Shown piece by piece: positions 49,304-58,440 of a stretch of 64,000 bases of DNA. The stretch covers positions 1-64,000 of the forward strand of contig CAYLSV010000006.1 in assembly GCA_964386435.1 (NCBI GenBank). Direction: 5' to 3'. Below the pieces are notes generated by a model, which saw nothing but the letters and a program-made list of their open reading frames with translations, did no database searches and was not told where the DNA came from. Source of the DNA: CAYLSV01 sp964386435 (GTDB lineage: Bacteria > Planctomycetota > Phycisphaerae > Tepidisphaerales > Tepidisphaeraceae). Position 1 is the first letter of the stretch; each line of letters begins with the position of its first letter. The translations under genes and the position numbers were made by a program.

Positions 49304-50737
49304 TCAGGCGAGTTGGAACTGCGGCGAGCACATCATCAAGTGCAGCATGCCCTTGACCTTCTTGCGGATCCGGTCGCCGTTGAGCTTCCAGTCCTCGGTC
49401 GGCTGGTTCTTGTCGTCGCGGCGCATGTAATCGACAAGCCGGCCCCGCAGCGATGGGGGCAGTTGGCCGTCGAGCAGGAGGTCGGTGTAGAAGTCGACGA
49501 TCGCCTCGGGCTCGGTCGATTGGTTCTCGTTCAGCAGGCGGCCGAGGTTCTCGCCCTGCACGTACCACCGGCCGCTCTGGCGGGAGGTTTCCAGGGCGAA
49601 CTGGTAGCGGACGAGGATGGTCGCGGCGTTGAGCCACGCCTTGCCGCCGGTCCAGCCGCTGACGTCCGGCGGGAACAGCAAACTTTGGCCCATTTTGCCC
49701 ATGTACTCGCGGACGAACTCGGCCTTGATCGTGCCGCCCAGGGCGCGGGTCGCGCCAATGGTCAGCGTCACCGGGTCCTTGATCATCGACCGCCACGCCC
49801 ACGGCGAGAGGAACATGCGGCTCTTGAGCATCTCCTTCAAGACCTTGCCGATGTGCCAATCGTGGTGCTGCAGCCGCTTGGCGTAATGCTCCACCGCGTC
49901 GGCGGGCGGCTCGGGGTGAACAAAGCCGCGCAGCAACTTCGCGGCGATGAACCGCGGGGCTTGGTTGGTGGCGAGCAGCAGATCGATGGCCTGCTCATCG
50001 GTGTAGTGGCCGGTTTCGCCGAGAATGGTTTTCTCGCCGTCGTCGAAGCGGCCCTTGTCGAACCGCCCCTGGCTGCCGCGGGCCTGCCAGCCGGTGAAGG
50101 CGCGGGCCAGCTCCTTGATGTCGGCCTCGGTGTAGCCTTGGTCGACGCCGAGGGTGAACAGCTCCATCACCTCACGGGCGTAGTTTTCGTTCGGGCCTTG
50201 CTTGTGGCTGTTGTTGCCGTCGAGCCACAGCAGCATCGCCGGCTGCCGGCCGACTTCGAGCAGCAGCTCACGGAAGCTGCCGAGCCCTTTCTGGCGGAAC
50301 AGCTCGATTTGCTCGTGCATCCGGTCGTGCCGGACCTTGCTGCCGCCGGTGGCGAAGTGGTTGTGCCAGAACAGGGCGATCTTCTCCTGCAACGGCCGGT
50401 CGGTCCGCTGCATGCGGTAGATCCACCACTCCTGCACCCGCCGGTGGTTGTCGAGCCGGAACACCTCGGCCGCCCGCTCGAACAGGTCATTGAACGGGTC
50501 GTCGGCCGGATCGAAGTCGAACAATTGGTCGACCGCCGCCGCCGGGCCGCTCGACTCGGCGGCGTCGAACTCGTCGGGCCGCCCGCCGAAGCTGGTGCGG
50601 CGGAGCAGGTGCCCGATCCGCAACGTCCCCCACGGTTCGCCGGCCGAGGGCCGGTACGCCTCGAACGGCCGATCCGGAAAGATCGACATCGCCTGATTGG
50701 CGGCCACCCGCGCGGCAAAATGTGTCAGCAAAGACAT
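49304..50737 (-). CDS. DUF1800 family protein
   Basis: 477 residues. HLLRRTSFGGRPDE near residue 44, ALFWHNHFATG, GPNENYAREVMELFTLG and FPPDVSGWTGG are the conserved blocks of DUF1800. An AGGAGA ribosome binding site precedes ATG 50737. It is the upstream member of the DUF1800-DUF1501 pair, found throughout planctomycetes; the function is not established. Confidence 0.93.
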   Translation of the reverse strand: MSLLTHFAARVAANQAMSIFPDRPFEAYRPSAGEPWGTLRIGHLLRRTSFGGRPDEFDAAESSGPAAAVDQLFDFDPADDPFNDLFERAAEVFRLDNHRRVQEWWIYRMQRTDRPLQEKIALFWHNHFATGGSKVRHDRMHEQIELFRQKGLGSFRELLLEVGRQPAMLLWLDGNNSHKQGPNENYAREVMELFTLGVDQGYTEADIKELARAFTGWQARGSQGRFDKGRFDDGEKTILGETGHYTDEQAIDLLLATNQAPRFIAAKLLRGFVHPEPPADAVEHYAKRLQHHDWHIGKVLKEMLKSRMFLSPWAWRSMIKDPVTLTIGATRALGGTIKAEFVREYMGKMGQSLLFPPDVSGWTGGKAWLNAATILVRYQFALETSRQSGRWYVQGENLGRLLNENQSTEPEAIVDFYTDLLLDGQLPPSLRGRLVDYMRRDDKNQPTEDWKLNGDRIRKKVKGMLHLMMCSPQFQLA

Positions 50738-50857
50738 GGCTTCTCCTGTCCAACCCCTCCGCCCGCGTCGCCGCAGCGTAGCAGATTATCGGGGCCATGC
50801 TCAACCCCAATCGCGCCGGTTTGCCGAAAGTCGCGTCGTCGGCGTTACCCTCACCCC

Positions 50858-51847
50858 ATGCCCAAGCCCGACAAGAAGCAGCGGCACCGTGCCAAGCGGC
50901 AGGCCAGGCGTCGCGACACCCGCCGCCGCGGCGCCGTCAGCCCGCTGAAGCAGCTCGCCGAGGCCGCGGGCGACGTCGAATGCTTCATCTCGGCCGATTT
51001 CGAGCAGTTCGGGCAGTGCCAGATCGTCGTCTACAAGCAGGCCGGCACGCTCAGCGGGTTGACATGCTTCCTGCTCGACCGCGGCGTGGTCGGGCTAAAA
51101 GATGCGTGGACCCGGCTCGACTTGCCGCGGAAGGAGCTGCGGGAGCTGCTCGCCGACAGCAACGCCGCCGGCTTGAAGATGCGGCCGGCGTCGCCGGAGG
51201 AGTTCCGACGATTGATCGCCGGCGGGTTGCGGTGGGTTCGGCAGCACGGGCTCAAGGAGCCGGACGATTGGCCCAAGCCCGCCGCCCTGCTCGGCGGTGT
51301 CAGCGAGATCGCGACGGCCGACGTCTCGCCGTTCGTCAAGGAGTTCGCCGGCCAACCCGACGACCTCCGCCAACGCCTGGTCGGCAGCACGTTCGACGCC
51401 TTCGTCGCCCGCGACGACATCGCCTTCGACTTCGACGACGCCGCGACGTTCATGGACCAGGCGACCGACGACTACATCGACCCGAACGCCGGCAGTTTGA
51501 ACGACGTCGTCGCCGACCTGCCGGACACGATGCTGGCCCGCATGAAAAAGCGCCTCCGCCACGCCGCCGAAGCGCTTGCTCGCGAAACCGATCCGATAAA
51601 CCCGTCAGCAATGCTCGTGGAAGTGTGGACCTCGTTGATGCTCGCCGTGGAGGTGTCACGGGCCGCCTACGACGACGAACGAGAAGCCGCCGACCGCTCC
51701 AGCGAGGTGCTGGACGCCTTGGCCGATCGCATTCCGGAGAGCGACCAAGCTGCCTACCACGCCGCCCTCGAATTCGCCCTCACCCGCCTCGATGCCGACC
51801 CCGACGCGATGCAGCGTGCCGTGGAGGCCGCGGGGCTCGGCGAGTAG
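50858..51847 (+). CDS. Uncharacterised protein with basic N-terminus
   Basis: 329 residues, soluble. The first 25 residues are Lys/Arg-rich (KPDKKQRHRAKRQARRR), possibly binding nucleic acid; the rest is helical and acidic (CFLLDRGVVGLKDAW; FDFDDAATFMDQATDDYIDP). I do not recognise the family. TACCCT lies 6 nt before ATG 50858; a TTGCCG lies 19 bp further up. It diverges from the DUF1800 gene and is followed by a family B palindrome. Confidence 0.75.
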   Translation: MPKPDKKQRHRAKRQARRRDTRRRGAVSPLKQLAEAAGDVECFISADFEQFGQCQIVVYKQAGTLSGLTCFLLDRGVVGLKDAWTRLDLPRKELRELLADSNAAGLKMRPASPEEFRRLIAGGLRWVRQHGLKEPDDWPKPAALLGGVSEIATADVSPFVKEFAGQPDDLRQRLVGSTFDAFVARDDIAFDFDDAATFMDQATDDYIDPNAGSLNDVVADLPDTMLARMKKRLRHAAEALARETDPINPSAMLVEVWTSLMLAVEVSRAAYDDEREAADRSSEVLDALADRIPESDQAAYHAALEFALTRLDADPDAMQRAVEAAGLGE

Positions 51848-51879
51848 AGCATTTTGATCTGCCAGTATCGTTCTGCGTC

Positions 51880-51931
51880 CGTCGCTGAAACCCCCACCGC
51901 CGTTACCACGGCGGAGGGGGCCTCAGTGACG
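51880..51931. repeat. Palindromic repeat, family B copy 3 (short)
   Basis: CGTCGCTGAAACCCCCACC... (51880-51903) pairs with 51908-51931 around the loop TACC. The left arm matches copy 2 (27989 onward) almost base for base. It separates the convergent 50858-51847 and GT2 genes. Confidence 0.85.
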
Positions 51932-52009
51932 CTGATGCGCAATTGGAGTGAGAGGTGCGGCGACGATGGATATTCGCGTTAGCGGAGGTGCTGTGGACTT
52001 CGGCCACCC

Positions 52010-53590
52010 TCACCCCACCGCCGGCGGCGACAGTTCGATTGGCGTGTCGTCCTCCGCCGCCGCCCGGCCCGGCCGCATCTGCCACAGGGCGTGCAGGCTC
52101 GCGCAGCCGACGTAGAAGTAGCCGGCGGCGAACAGCGTCGTGAACGGCAGGCTGCCCCAGGCGAAGCCGTACCAGGTGGTGACGAAGATGAAGACGGTCA
52201 TGTAGACGCCGAACGCCAGCTCGAGGATCGGCAGGGGCAGCTTCTTGAACCACCACGTCAGCTCGCCCGTGCCGCCCGTGTTGACCGCGGCGTGCCGCTG
52301 CTTGCCGGTGACGCCGAACTTGGGCGTGCGGACGAACTCGTTCTTCGTGCTCCCGCCGTCCTGGAACCACGCCTCCAGCACCGCCCGGGCGTTTGAGAGG
52401 CTGATGCCCACGCCAAGTGCCATGACCATTGGCAGCTGCAGAATCGTCCGCCACGTCACCCCGCGGCCGAACAATTCCCGCTGGGCGACGACAAAGAACG
52501 TGCTCGCCCCGCAGGTGGCCAGCAGGAACATCGTCAAGCCGAACAGGAACCCGGCCAGCGGGTAATGCTTGAACGGCCCGTGGGCGGCGATGAACGCCGG
52601 GTAAATCAGGACCGTCAAAATCACCATCAGCGGGTAGACGATGGTGTTGGTCAAATGGAAGAACGCCTCGGTCTTGACGTGGCGGGAGAGCGTCTTGCTC
52701 CGCAAAATGCCCGGCAGCAGCTTGAGGGCCGTCTGCATGCTGCCCTTGGTCCAGCGGTGGGCCTGCTGCTTGAACGCGATCATCTCCGGCGGCAACTCCG
52801 CCGGGGCGGCGAACTGCGGCAAATAGACGAATCGCCAGCCCTTCAGTTGGGCCCGGTACGAGAGGTCGAGGTCCTCGGTCAGCGTGTCGTGCTGCCAGCC
52901 GCCGGCGTCGTCGATGGTGCTGCGCCGCCAGACGCCGGCGGTGCCGTTGAAGTGCATGAACCGGCCGCTGCGGTTGCGGGCGGTGTGCTCGATCACGAAG
53001 TGACCATCCAAGAAAATCGCCTGACTCTTGGTCAGCAAACTCGCGTCGCGGTTGAGGTGCTCCCACCGCACCTGCACCATGCCGACCGAGTCGTCGGTGA
53101 AGTGGTTGACCACGTTGCTCAGCACGTCCGGCGGCGGGATGAAGTCGGCATCGAAGATCGCCACGAACTCACCCGTCGCCGACTCAAGACCGGCCTCCAG
53201 CGCCCCCGCCTTGTAGCCCACCCGGTCGATTCGGTGGGCCAGTGAGATGTCGTAACCCTCGGCCCGGTACCGCTCCACCGCCCGGCGGCTGATGTCGACG
53301 CTTTCGTCCGTTGAGTCGTCCAGCACCTGGATCTGCAGCCGATCCTTCGGGTACTCGATCGCCACCGCGGCATCAATGATCCGCTCGGCCACCACGCCCT
53401 CGTTGAACATCGGCAACTGCACCGTCACCCGTGGCAGCTCACCCCACGCCTTCGGCTGCTGCTCTCCGCCGTCGCGGTGCTTGAGGTACAGCCACACCAG
53501 CCCGTAGCGGTGGGCACCATAAACACACATCGTCACGAGAATCGCAACGTAAGCAACGAGAATCAGCCAATCAGTCCAATGGTCCAACAT
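52010..53590 (-). CDS. Family 2 glycosyltransferase, cellulose-synthase/CslA-like
   Basis: 526 residues. One N-terminal helix, a cytosolic GT-A domain with VQLPMFNEG, LDDSTD, FDADF (metal-binding DxD), TEDLDL and QQAHRW (Q/RxxRW), then about five helices. This is the processive inverting GT2 layout of glucomannan or cellulose synthases, which extrude a beta-linked polysaccharide while making it. The sugar donor is unknown. ATG 53590; possible -10 TATGAT about 27 nt upstream. Confidence 0.93.
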   Translation of the reverse strand: MLDHWTDWLILVAYVAILVTMCVYGAHRYGLVWLYLKHRDGGEQQPKAWGELPRVTVQLPMFNEGVVAERIIDAAVAIEYPKDRLQIQVLDDSTDESVDISRRAVERYRAEGYDISLAHRIDRVGYKAGALEAGLESATGEFVAIFDADFIPPPDVLSNVVNHFTDDSVGMVQVRWEHLNRDASLLTKSQAIFLDGHFVIEHTARNRSGRFMHFNGTAGVWRRSTIDDAGGWQHDTLTEDLDLSYRAQLKGWRFVYLPQFAAPAELPPEMIAFKQQAHRWTKGSMQTALKLLPGILRSKTLSRHVKTEAFFHLTNTIVYPLMVILTVLIYPAFIAAHGPFKHYPLAGFLFGLTMFLLATCGASTFFVVAQRELFGRGVTWRTILQLPMVMALGVGISLSNARAVLEAWFQDGGSTKNEFVRTPKFGVTGKQRHAAVNTGGTGELTWWFKKLPLPILELAFGVYMTVFIFVTTWYGFAWGSLPFTTLFAAGYFYVGCASLHALWQMRPGRAAAEDDTPIELSPPAVG

Positions 53591-53668
53591 GGGGAGGCGG
53601 GCAGCGCCCGAACCCCATCATAGCAGCAACTACATCGACACGTGACGACGGTGCGACATCTTCAACCG

Positions 53669-56440
53669 TCACTGCGACGCCGCGTCACGATGATCCGCCA
53701 GCGCCGCCTCCACCTGATCCGGCCGCAAATGCGGAGCGATGATGCTCCCGTCCGGCCCGATGAGCCAAAGACTGGGAATCGCCCCGACGCCGTACGCTGC
53801 CGCGACGTCGCTGTCGTTCATCCGCCCGGCATGCACCTGCCGCCACGGCAGCTTGTGCCGAGCCGCATAGGCCGCCGGTGCCGCTGCCTTGTCATCGAAG
53901 CTGATGCCGACGAAGGTCACCTCGTCCCCAAGCCGCTGGTGCAACGCCTTCAACTCCGGCGTCATGGCCATGCACGGCCCGCACCACGTCGCCCAAAAGT
54001 CCAGCAGCACAAACCCACCCCGCAGATCCGCCAGCCGCACCACCTCGCCGCCCGCCACGTTCGGCAATTCAAAGCCCGGGGCGAGATCTCCCGCTCGCAG
54101 CCGATCCACCAGCGTCACCACCACGTCGCCCACATCGAGCGCGTGGTCACCAACCGGCACGTCGATGGCCACCTCTGCTTCGGCCACCAAGTTGCCGACG
54201 CCGCACGCCTGCGTCACGTACTGCTGCACCGGCACCCGCAGCACATGACGCCCGGCCGGAACGTCATCCACTCGGAAGCCGTACGCCGCGTCGAACTGCA
54301 GCGGCAACGGTGCCCGCGGCGTCAACGAAGCGAAGTCATTGGGCGACACCGCCTTTCTGGCCACCGCCCCCTCCACCGGCCACAGCCCCGCTGAGGCGAA
54401 GAACCAACCCTCCCCCAGACCCAACGGCAGCGCCAGCCGCCCCACCACCGCCCGGCCGCCGCCGAAGTCGACTTGTGCCGCGCCGCCCGGCTCGATGGCC
54501 ATCCGCCGCGTGTGCGACATCGCGGGCCGATTCGGCTCCGCCATCACCATCCGACCGACCTGCACCTCGCCAGGCCGCACCCGTTCGATGCGATAGCGGC
54601 CCGCTTCGTCGGTCGTTGCCGTGGCAGTGTGTTGGATCTGCGTGCCGTCCGGCCGCCGCGCATCAGCGTCCCACGCCCGCACCTCGACCCCCGCCGCCGG
54701 CTCGCCGTTGATCGTCACGGTTCCCGCCACCCTCGCCCAAGGCCGCACCATGATCCGCCCGTCCCAATCCTCATCGACGGCGACATCACCGAACCCCGTT
54801 TCGCCGATCGCCAGCAAGCGCAACGCGCCTTGTCGCGGCGGCAACTCGAAGCGGCCCTCGACGTCGGCCACCGTCGGCTCGGCGACGTGGTTGCTGAACC
54901 AACTGTTGTAGCCGTCGAAGTACCCAACCATCGTCCCGGCCTCAAGAACTTGCAACTCGACGCCCGCCGCCGGCGATCCGTCCGGCAACACCGCCATCCC
55001 CGGCCGCGGCTCGCCGGGAATTAGGCGGAAAATGTGCTCGACCTCCACATCGCCCGCCGGCCAGACGGGCGACTCGGCTGGGAAGTAGCCGGGTGCCACG
55101 AGTCGCACCGCGAGCCGCTCCGGCTCGTTGTACGTTGGCACCCGTACCTCGAACCGCCCACCCTCGGATCGCAACGTCCCCGTGCGGAACCAACTCGGCT
55201 CCGTCTCGCCCGGCCGGATTTCGCCCAAAATCATCTGCAGCCCGTCCACCGGCTCGCCCGTCGCCGCGTCGAGGGCTACGCCACGTAGCAATAGCGGCTC
55301 GGCGACGACGATGTGGTTTTCGCCACCGGCAATCACCGTCGCCGACGCCCGCAAGCCGGAGGCGTTGCGAATCTCGACAGAGATCTCGCCCGCCGGAGCA
55401 TCGGCCCATATGAAGCTGCCAGCGTCGTCGGTTGTCCAGCCGATGTTGCTGAGCGCGCCGTGGCCTTTCCACCCCGTGATCCGCACGTAGGCGGCGTCGA
55501 GCGGTTGCCCCGCGGACGTCGTCACCCGGCCCGTCAGCATCTGGCCCCGCTTCAAAACAAGATCGATTTGCTGCGCCTCACCGGCCATGGTCACCGCCGC
55601 ATCGGTCGGGGCGAAGCCGTTGGCGCGGGCGAGCAGTGTCGTTTGCTCGTCAGGCCACAGCGTCAGCGAGTAGCTGCCGTCGTCGGCCGTTTGAGCGGGC
55701 GAGTGCTCCGCGTGGATCCTTGACGAACTGAACGTCACCTCGGCCCCGCCGATTGGTCGGCCGGCTTCGTCGAGCACCCGCCCCGTCACCCGGCAGCCGT
55801 CCGGCAGCACCAGCTTGGCCGTGCCATCAACCAGTTGTTCGGCATGTTCGAAACGCTTCAGCCCCGAGTAGTTCGTGCCGCGGATGTGGGTCGGGTACTC
55901 CGGGTGCCAGGCCGTAACCGACATCCCTTCGCCGGGGGTCGGCGACTTGTCGAATTGCCATCGCCCGGTGCCGTCGGTCGTCACCTCGCCGCGGCCGACG
56001 GGGATGAAAGCCCCGGGCTGATGCGGCGGCCTTTCCAGCCAATCGATCTTGACCACCGCCCCCGCCACCGGCTGCCCGGCCTCGTCGACCACGATGCCGC
56101 CGATCGTGTGGCCGCGCCGCAACTCGACGCGAAGCTCGGCGGTCGGCGGGTTGACCTCGCCAAAATGGGCGCGCATCGGCAGCCACGGCTCGGCCTCGAC
56201 GAACACGTTAATCCAGCGCTCCGCCGGCCACGCCACCCGCGCCACGCCGGCGTCGTCCGTCACCGCGTCCGCCGGCTCCCCCGGGGCATATCTCACCCGC
56301 ACCTCTGCCCCCGCCATCGGCTCGCCGGACGGATCGACAACGTGGACCACCACCTCATCCGGCCGCGTCGCCGGGGCGGCAATGACCGTGGCGGCCAGCG
56401 TGACGGTGATGAGCAACGCGGCGATCGGGCGACGCAACAT
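53669..56440 (-). CDS. Secreted carboxypeptidase-regulatory-repeat protein with C-terminal TlpA thioredoxin
   Basis: 923 residues. Signal peptide (AALLITVTLAATVIAAPA). Residues about 25-780 contain many CarboxypepD_reg-like beta sandwiches (VVDEAGQPVAGAVVKIDW, VLDEAGRPIGGAEVTF, TSAGQPLDAAYVRI). Residues about 785-915 are a TlpA-type thioredoxin: LLDFWATWCGPC with the CxxC redox pair, then FVGISFDD and IPSLWLIG with the cis-Pro. It would reduce or isomerise disulfides outside the membrane, presented on an extended stalk. A 10-bp hairpin abuts the ATG. Confidence 0.9.
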   Translation of the reverse strand: MLRRPIAALLITVTLAATVIAAPATRPDEVVVHVVDPSGEPMAGAEVRVRYAPGEPADAVTDDAGVARVAWPAERWINVFVEAEPWLPMRAHFGEVNPPTAELRVELRRGHTIGGIVVDEAGQPVAGAVVKIDWLERPPHQPGAFIPVGRGEVTTDGTGRWQFDKSPTPGEGMSVTAWHPEYPTHIRGTNYSGLKRFEHAEQLVDGTAKLVLPDGCRVTGRVLDEAGRPIGGAEVTFSSSRIHAEHSPAQTADDGSYSLTLWPDEQTTLLARANGFAPTDAAVTMAGEAQQIDLVLKRGQMLTGRVTTSAGQPLDAAYVRITGWKGHGALSNIGWTTDDAGSFIWADAPAGEISVEIRNASGLRASATVIAGGENHIVVAEPLLLRGVALDAATGEPVDGLQMILGEIRPGETEPSWFRTGTLRSEGGRFEVRVPTYNEPERLAVRLVAPGYFPAESPVWPAGDVEVEHIFRLIPGEPRPGMAVLPDGSPAAGVELQVLEAGTMVGYFDGYNSWFSNHVAEPTVADVEGRFELPPRQGALRLLAIGETGFGDVAVDEDWDGRIMVRPWARVAGTVTINGEPAAGVEVRAWDADARRPDGTQIQHTATATTDEAGRYRIERVRPGEVQVGRMVMAEPNRPAMSHTRRMAIEPGGAAQVDFGGGRAVVGRLALPLGLGEGWFFASAGLWPVEGAVARKAVSPNDFASLTPRAPLPLQFDAAYGFRVDDVPAGRHVLRVPVQQYVTQACGVGNLVAEAEVAIDVPVGDHALDVGDVVVTLVDRLRAGDLAPGFELPNVAGGEVVRLADLRGGFVLLDFWATWCGPCMAMTPELKALHQRLGDEVTFVGISFDDKAAAPAAYAARHKLPWRQVHAGRMNDSDVAAAYGVGAIPSLWLIGPDGSIIAPHLRPDQVEAALADHRDAASQ

Positions 56441-56477
56441 GACCCGGCCGTCGTACCCGAAGGTCGGCGGCCGGGTC
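56441..56477 (-). promoter_or_regulatory. Hairpin abutting the start codon of the TlpA-domain gene
   Basis: GACCCGGCCG (56441-56450) and CGGCCGGGTC (56468-56477) form a perfect 10-bp stem with a 17-nt loop. Its lower strand ends directly at the ATG (56440). There is no T-run, so it is not a clear terminator; it could hide the start codon or reflect a transcription end in the opposite sense. Confidence 0.55.
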
Positions 56478-56509
56478 AAGCTGATCGGGCACGGCAAGTT
56501 GTCGGCGGC

Positions 56510-57130
56510 TTAGGCCTTGTCGCCGCTTTCGGGGGCTTGGGTGACTGAATCGCCGGCGTCGGGGGTGCCGGCGGCCGGGGCGGCGGGAGTTTCGTCGCCA
56601 CTTTCGGGGGCGGCGGTGGTCGGGGCGTTGTTGCCGCCGACCTTTTTGGCGAATTGGAACTTGCGCTCGGCCCGCTTGCGGCGTTGGCCGGCGGGCTTGC
56701 GGACGGTGCCAGTCGGCTTCTCGGTGCCGCCCATGTCCTCGTCGACGAGGCTGAGCATGACCACATCGCCGCCGTCGCCGATGCGGTACTTGTCCAGGCG
56801 GACGATGCGGGTGTACCCGCCGTTGCGACCGTTGAACTTCGGGGCGACGTCGCTGAACAGCTTCTGGACGACGCTTTGGCCGGTGAACTCCTGATCCTCG
56901 TCGACCAGCTGCCGATCCTGCATCATGGCGATGACCCGGCGGCGGCTGTTGAGGTCGCCGCGCTTGGCCAGGGTGATGAGCTTCTCGGCGAAGCCGCGGA
57001 CCTCCTTGGCTTTGGGCAGGGTCGTCTGGATGCTGCCGTGCTCGAACAGGCTTTGGGCCATGTTGCGGCGCAAAGCGATGCGGTGTTCGGTGTCGCGGCT
57101 AAGTTGGCGGCCTCGGCGGTTGTGGCGCAT
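56510..57130 (-). CDS. rplQ: 50S ribosomal protein L17
   Basis: 206 residues. MRHNRRGRQLSRDTEHRIAL and the VRGFAEKLITLAKRGDLNSRR block are diagnostic of L17, near the exit of the peptide tunnel. The core of about 120 residues is followed by a long acidic, Pro/Ala-rich tail (from about 150) not present in typical L17. It is last in the alpha operon, 57 nt after rpoA. A purine-rich AAGAGAA precedes the ATG. Confidence 0.97.
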   Translation of the reverse strand: MRHNRRGRQLSRDTEHRIALRRNMAQSLFEHGSIQTTLPKAKEVRGFAEKLITLAKRGDLNSRRRVIAMMQDRQLVDEDQEFTGQSVVQKLFSDVAPKFNGRNGGYTRIVRLDKYRIGDGGDVVMLSLVDEDMGGTEKPTGTVRKPAGQRRKRAERKFQFAKKVGGNNAPTTAAPESGDETPAAPAAGTPDAGDSVTQAPESGDKA

Positions 57131-57187
57131 GGGGTTCTCTTAAAAAGGCGGGTGGACAGGGTAGGCAACCAACGGGCGTGACGCCCC

Positions 57188-58288
57188 TCAAACCTGCTCG
57201 GCGGCCTCGGTTTCGGCGGGAGCGTCGTCGGCGTCGTCGTCATCGTCGGGCATCACGAAGTCGCCGTCCTGCATGCCGACCTTGGGCAGGTTGTTCAAAT
57301 CCATGCCCAGCGACAGGCCTAGGTCGACCAGCTTTTTCTTCACTTCGCGCAGGCTCGTCTTGCCGAAGCTGCGGACCTTGAGCAGCTCCGACTCGTGCTT
57401 CTGCACGAGCTCGCGGACGTTGGCAATGCGGGCCGACTCCAGGCAGTTGTTGGCCCGGACGGAGAGGTCCAGCTCCTGGACGGTCATGTTCAGCTTCTGC
57501 TCCAGCTCTGGGTCGGTGCTGGGCTGGGCCGCCTCGGCCATGCCGCTGACGGCCTCCTCGGTGGCGAACTCGTCGCCGAGGTCAAAGTAGCTGACGAACG
57601 GGTTGAGGTGCTTGCGGAGAATTTTCGCCGCCTCGACCAAACCCAGCTCCGGCGTGATCGTGCCGTCGGTCCAGACCTCCAAGATCAGGCGGTCGTAGTC
57701 GGTCCGCTGGCCGACGCGGGCGTTCTCCGTGCTGTAGCGGACCCGGCTGATCGGGCTGAAATCGCTATCAACGGCGATCGCCCCAAGCTCGACCTCGTCG
57801 CCCTTGTCCATGTTCTCCGTCGCCATGCGGAAGCCGCGGCCCTTGCCGACGGTGAGGACCATGTCGAACTCGATGTCCTCGGTGAGCGTCGCCAAGACCA
57901 GGTCCTCGTTGATGACCTCGACGTCCGGGTGCAGCTCGATGTCGCCGGCCTTGACCTCGCCGGCGGTGTTGCGGGTGACGCGGATGTCGCGGTCGTCATC
58001 GCCTTCCAGGCTCACGACCAGCGACTTGACGTTCAGGATAATGTCGGCCACGTCCTCCAGGACGCCGGGGATGCTGGTGAACTCGTGGTCGGCCCCCTTG
58101 ATCTTCACCTGCGTGACGGCCGCCCCCTCGAGCGACGACAGCAGAATCCGCCGCAGGCTATTCCCCACGGTGGTGCCAAAGCCGCGCTCGAAAGGCTCGG
58201 CGGTGAAGCGGGCGAAAGTGTCGGTCGACACTTTTTCATCGGCTTCAACGCGGGCCGGAAGCTCTAGTCCTCGCCATTGCATGCGCAT
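57188..58288 (-). CDS. rpoA: DNA-directed RNA polymerase alpha subunit
   Basis: 366 residues. The N-terminal dimerisation domain has FTAEPFERGFGTTVGNSLRRILLSSLEG (quoted in part: GFGTTVGNSLRRILLS), the linker runs about 240-270, and the C-terminal DNA/activator-binding domain has VRANNCLESARIANVRELV and RSFGKTSLREVKKKL. An acidic tail (DDDDDADD) is extra. ATG 58288 follows AAGGAAAACC, a good ribosome binding site. The 150-nt gap upstream may contain its own promoter. Confidence 0.98.
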   Translation of the reverse strand: MRMQWRGLELPARVEADEKVSTDTFARFTAEPFERGFGTTVGNSLRRILLSSLEGAAVTQVKIKGADHEFTSIPGVLEDVADIILNVKSLVVSLEGDDDRDIRVTRNTAGEVKAGDIELHPDVEVINEDLVLATLTEDIEFDMVLTVGKGRGFRMATENMDKGDEVELGAIAVDSDFSPISRVRYSTENARVGQRTDYDRLILEVWTDGTITPELGLVEAAKILRKHLNPFVSYFDLGDEFATEEAVSGMAEAAQPSTDPELEQKLNMTVQELDLSVRANNCLESARIANVRELVQKHESELLKVRSFGKTSLREVKKKLVDLGLSLGMDLNNLPKVGMQDGDFVMPDDDDDADDAPAETEAAEQV

Positions 58289-58440
58289 GATGGTTTTCCT
58301 TTGTGGGGAAGGGGGTGATGGTTGACCAACGGTCCGCAACGGATCGCTCGGATTGCCGCCTTCACCGGGAAGGCCATCTTTGCCGAACCTCGCCGTTGCG
58401 AAATCTGTGAATTGTAATTGCTGAGTGCTGATCTTACGGA

